From Sanguinoderma infundibulare (lineage: Eukaryota > Basidiomycota > Agaricomycetes > Polyporales > Polyporaceae): a stretch of DNA of 64,000 nt. The stretch is taken from positions 806,001 to 870,000 of the forward strand of contig JAVLRN010000012.1 in the NCBI GenBank assembly GCA_032821775.1, given 5' to 3'. Below, piece after piece: positions 60,217-64,000 of the stretch (positions are counted from its first letter, which is position 1; every line of letters begins with the position of its first letter). The position numbers were made by a program, and so were the translations under genes. The notes under the pieces were generated by a model that searched no databases, was not told where the DNA came from, and saw nothing but the letters and a program-made list of their open reading frames with translations.

Positions 60217-62394
60217 CCGTGCCGCGCTCGCGTCAAAACCTCACCCCGGCGGGCCCACCAAGGTACACCTCATACCTCTTCGGCGTCATCTGAGAAGGCT
60301 CAGAACTTCAGCAGCGGCAGAAGACACCGTTTAGTGGAGGATATACGCATAGTAGAGCCGCTATCGCGTCGAACCACCAGGCCATGGAAACCGGGCTCAG
60401 AACGGGGTCAGAGTGCATAGCCTCTGCATATTTGTCGTACTCGGTCCGAACGCGCCTCTCCCTCAGTCCCGTCAGCACCCGCCCCCGTCACCATCCCCGA
60501 GCTCTCATCGGCTTTCGTCTTCGCATGGCGCTGCTGCGCGGAGCAGGTGCCCAAGTGCGTCCGCGACTCCGTTGCGACATACGTACATACGCGGACTCGC
60601 GACTCGCGGGCACCCGTCACGCGTCCGTCCGAGTCTAAGGGCCGTCGTGGAAGGTCGTGGAAGGCGCAAGTGCCTTTCGAAGCTCCGCCGTCCCGGCAGC
60701 AGCAGCGCACCGGCCGTCGGTCGATCCCGAACTCCGCCTCCGCCTCCGCCTCCTCATGACCAGGGCACGCGCCAGCTTACTGCAGTCCACGGTCCCACTG
60801 CTAGGCGACTGCACCGGCCGAGTTGGCTCCCGAGGCCAAACGAACGGAGGAGGCTGGTCAGCGCGGCACCTGAACGCCTGGGCTTGAAAGGCTAAAGCAT
60901 GCACCCCGAAGTATGTCTGTCCTCGTCGAGGGCGACGGAGAGAGGCTGACATACGTGCCTTGAAGCGGAGTCTGTTCAGCGGATTCGCCCGGGATGCACG
61001 ACGGGTCGACGTCCCCAATCGGCACACGCCGCAACTCGCATTCCGCCACAGCCTAACGCTGTGTATATTCGACACGAGGAGCCAGGTATCGGGACATCCC
61101 CGCATGCCTATGCGTACAACGTGGACACTTTGGGGGATCCGGGGCTATGTTTCCGACGTTCCTGCGAGGAATACTAGCAACCCGTGTTTTTGATGCTTCG
61201 TTCGCTTCCTTCGTCGTTCGAAGAGCAGCGTCAGCGATAGCAGCTGTGGGAATAAGTGAGTGAGTAGTTATATCCAAGTTGCACGAGCCCAAGTAGCGCC
61301 AGCTTTGTGGCGTAACGGTGTTGCCTGATCTCATCCACCCAAACGGTACCTGAACATGCCAAACACCCCCCGAACCCCAAGATCCGGGGCCGAATCTCAA
61401 TCTTGCCACACGCCCCGCATCGGTTCTCGTGTGTGCCCCGGGCCAAGCGACGTCGTGGCGTTAGGGCGGTCCCGCAGGTTCCAATTCTTGGGCACGCCAA
61501 GCCGGCAGCGGACGTCGACGTCGTCGCACAACCGCACGCACACGAGCCCACAACTCCCAGAGGCTATCTCGCACGCCAGATCGCCACCGTCACGGTCTGG
61601 ATATGGCAAGTTGGATGCCTCTCGCGCGGCCGTGGAGTCCCAAGAACGTGGTGGCCAGAGCATATGGTTGCGGGAATACATTCGCGGGAAGTCCCGACGA
61701 CGTCTATCGCTGGTGCGTGTCTTTTGGCACAGCTAGGCGTTCTCTTGCACAGATAACTGGTCAGCATGCGATGCACGATAGAAGGGCTACGGGGTTCCTC
61801 GAAGCGATCAGGGCGGCGCGAGGACGTTAAGTCCGGGGGCGTTGGGCGTTAGACTTCGAAGTCGTCGCTGTTTCTCGCCGCTCAGCACTGCCCCACCCCG
61901 CCTCTCGAAGTACGTGTGGTGGGCCTGACGCTTCCAAGTATAACGGCCCTCATAAATCACCGATGGTCATTGTGGTACCGATGGGTAGACGATGGTAGTA
62001 GCGGTACAGGTATGTACGGACTCCCGTGTACACTGAGTGGTGGAAAATTGTGATGACGATTAAGGAAGTATTGCGATATGCTATATACAAAGGAGCGACC
62101 ACTTGGCTGCGTCAATAATTGTATGATCGAGTAGCGTGAAGCAATATACAAATGGAGTCAAGTGTTCGAATGGGAACTATTCGTTTTCGGTATGCCAGGC
62201 GTAGGACTGTCTACTAGATAGCGTGGGTGATCAACTGATACATATACAGAGACCAGAAGATTATGAGCGCCAGCACGGCAAAAACATTACGAGCGTCGCA
62301 AGCCCAAGGTACCAAGAAAATCAGGAATAAGTAACGTCAAAAGGTATCCACAGGTTCGGCCGAAGCCGTCGCGAACGAGACGAGAACGCCTCGC
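60217..62394. other. Gene-poor region, right part
   Basis: GC-rich frames at 60413-60895 (Ser/Arg/Pro-rich) are open in several frames at once and carry no domain. The 61000-62390 part has nothing I can support; 61950-62330 is AT-richer and is probably the 3' UTR of the leucine-rich-repeat gene. Confidence 0.35.
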
Positions 62395-64000
62395 TCATCC
62401 CTGATACGCGAACGAGACCGCGCCGTAAAGACCAGCCTCCCGGCCAAGGAGCCCATCACCATGGAGGACCTGAACGGATCAATGCAGATCAGTCAGTATA
62501 CCGTGCCAAGACCACACAGAAGGATCGATCGCGCGCGAGAAGAACTCACCTCCATTTTGCGCGCGTGCCAGCCTACGCCACTGCTCACATTGCCGTTTGC
62601 ATCCGCAAGCGCCTCGAGCTCGACGCGCCAGGGATGGCTTGGCTCGAGGTCCCTCTTCAGGACGGGGCCCTGCTGCTGTTGCGCAACCCATCCGCTCGCG
62701 GCATCGACGTACCAGCCACGCCCGCCCTTGCTCCGAACGATGCGCCACGTTCCGGCGCCCGCGCCGAGGCCTGTGAGGAGAGTTGGCGCGAGTTCGATGA
62801 CGCGCAGGCGCGTGGGGGGCTCCTCCACCTTCGGCTTTGACGTCGTCAAACTGAAGGAGAATGGTGGCGTGCAGAGCGGGCGCACAAGTTGCGCATGGAG
62901 CGCGATCGTGGCCTGACGCGCGGACACGACTGGGTCGCCGTAACCAAGGTCTGGGGTGGAAGTGACGAGAGTCAGAACCTCAACATTGGACGCCTTTGAC
63001 GTCAGGAATTGTGCGATGACGGCAAGCTCGAGCGTCCGCATGTGCGAAAGACCGAAGGAGCGCAAGCGGGGTTGAGGTGGGCAGACTTCAAGAAGCAGTT
63101 CGCGCGTCAGTGGTGTGCTGGAAAGGTCAAGGTAGACAAGCTCCCCGCTCTTGAAGCATGGCGCGAGCTCGAGGATGTCGCGAAGTTCTTCCTCAGACAG
63201 AGGCGACGGGAACGTCCCATCACCGTAGAGCGACAGCTCGCGCAGGCCGTGGGCAGCAGGGGCATCGACAAGGAAGTTCCGGATGCTTTCGCCAGTGAGC
63301 CAGTTGCAGCGCTCGAGCGCGAGGGACTGCAACTTGACGCTCGATGAGCGACCGAGTGCTGCCAGGCCTTCGGGAGAGATCCGTGTACATGACAGATCGA
63401 GGTGAGTGAGTAGGGGGAACGCCTGTATAAGTGGCTCGAGGATGTGTGGCTGGAGAGACTTGACACCACGCAAGCCGAGGCGGCGCATTCCAGGGAAGAT
63501 CAAAGACTCCTCCTGTACAAGGCTCCTGGGACGGCGTCTCTCGCGTTCATCCTCGCTGTCGCTAGAGTCGTCTGAGTGGCCGAGAAGGAAGTTATCGACG
63601 AACTGTGTGAGGGCGCTAACGAAGACACCGCTGACGCAGCCTGTCAAGTCAATGGCTTCGAGATCTTTGCATTCGCGCCGCCGTTCGAGGTCTTCCTGTT
63701 CGGGATCGCTTGGGTCGGGAATCACCACGTCACGACCACGGGAAGGGCGGCCGCGTCCGCGGGACGCGGACCCGCGCAGCAGAAGCTCCTTGAGCACGGG
63801 GAATGTGAGCGCGCCATCCATGTATTCTGTGGCGCCGAAGACGAGCAAGTTTGGCAGCTCCTGCACCACGTTCGTCAGTACTCTGTACTCCAGGGGAACG
63901 TTGATGCTGAATATGATGGACGAACCTTGAGAACTGCCACCAGTCTGTCACCGGTAACAAACCGGTTGTTGACACCCTCCTCGACCAAGCGTCGCATTCC
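62395..64000 (-). CDS. Leucine-rich-repeat protein, possibly F-box type (5' end cut by the window)
   Basis: Three exons are visible on the minus strand: one from the window edge to 63926 (GMRRLVEEGVNNRFVTGDRL), one long exon from 63860 (ELPNLLVFGATEYMDGALTF) to about 62550, and a short last exon ending LYGAVSFAYQG with stop TGA at 62395-62397. Irregular leucine-rich repeats are clear: LEAIDLTGCVSG, MRRLGLRGVKSLQPHILEPL, LLTHLDLSCTRISPEGLAAL, LQSLALERCNWLTGESI and LVYLDLSSTPLTRELLLEV. An Arg/Gly-rich insert (SASRGRGRPSRGRD) and an acidic Ser/Asp stretch (DDSSDSEDERERRR) sit between repeats. The arrangement is typical of fungal F-box/LRR adaptors, but any F-box would lie beyond the window, so that part is inference. 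Confidence 0.8.

Overview
The window is nuclear DNA of a filamentous fungus, most likely an agaricomycete basidiomycete of the wood-decay type. The evidence is many short GT-AG introns (about 45-80 nt), GC-rich coding sequence, a cerato-platanin secretory protein, xylulose-5-phosphate/fructose-6-phosphate phosphoketolase, fungal autophagy factor ATG17, an FOX2-type peroxisomal multifunctional enzyme and Argonautes of basidiomycete type. No organelle, plasmid or bacterial genes are seen. Species cannot be named from the sequence alone.

Layout, left to right. 0.7-3.6 kb: phosphoketolase (+). 4.1-4.75 kb: a non-autonomous hAT element with a perfect 8-bp target duplication. 5.4-6.1 kb: cerato-platanin with a His/Asp repeat (-). 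6.9-7.3 kb: an unrecognised gene with a mitochondrial-type N-terminus (-), divergent from ATG17 (+, 7.6-9.6 kb). 9.76-9.85 kb: intron-containing tRNA-Val(AAC) (-). 10.0-11.7 kb: ARP3 (+). 11.9-22.7 kb: a tandem duplication of about 5.3 kb units, each with roughly 1.7 kb of non-coding upstream DNA followed by an Argonaute gene (+). 23.1-25.9 kb: SelO (-). 26.6-28.7 kb: cytochrome b5-acyl-CoA dehydrogenase fusion (-). 30.3-32.7 kb: B-type cyclin (-). 33.6-34.9 kb: FHA/G-patch protein (-), divergent from an XLF/Nej1-like end-joining factor (+, 35.2-36.9 kb). 37.5-37.9 kb: small Cys-rich protein (-). 39.6-42.3 kb: DBP6-like RNA helicase (+). 42.9-47.6 kb: YOR1-like ABCC transporter (+). 48.0-49.6 kb: CoA-transferase family III racemase (+). 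49.9-54.0 kb: FOX2 (+). 54.6-57.6 kb: CAX-type Ca2+/H+ exchanger (-). 57.6-62.4 kb: gene-poor, one weak candidate. 62.4-64 kb: leucine-rich-repeat protein (-), cut by the right edge.

Most genes are single-copy housekeeping genes. Two groups make functional sense together. The racemase and FOX2 lie head to tail and end in the peroxisomal signals AKL and SKL, and the acyl-CoA dehydrogenase 20 kb away ends in TKL, so fatty-acid beta-oxidation is concentrated here. The two Argonautes form an RNA-silencing locus. This locus is the most unusual part of the window. Both copies keep a 3-nt microexon and an 8-nt microexon that carries the fourth catalytic residue, and their non-coding upstream DNA looks more alike than their coding DNA.
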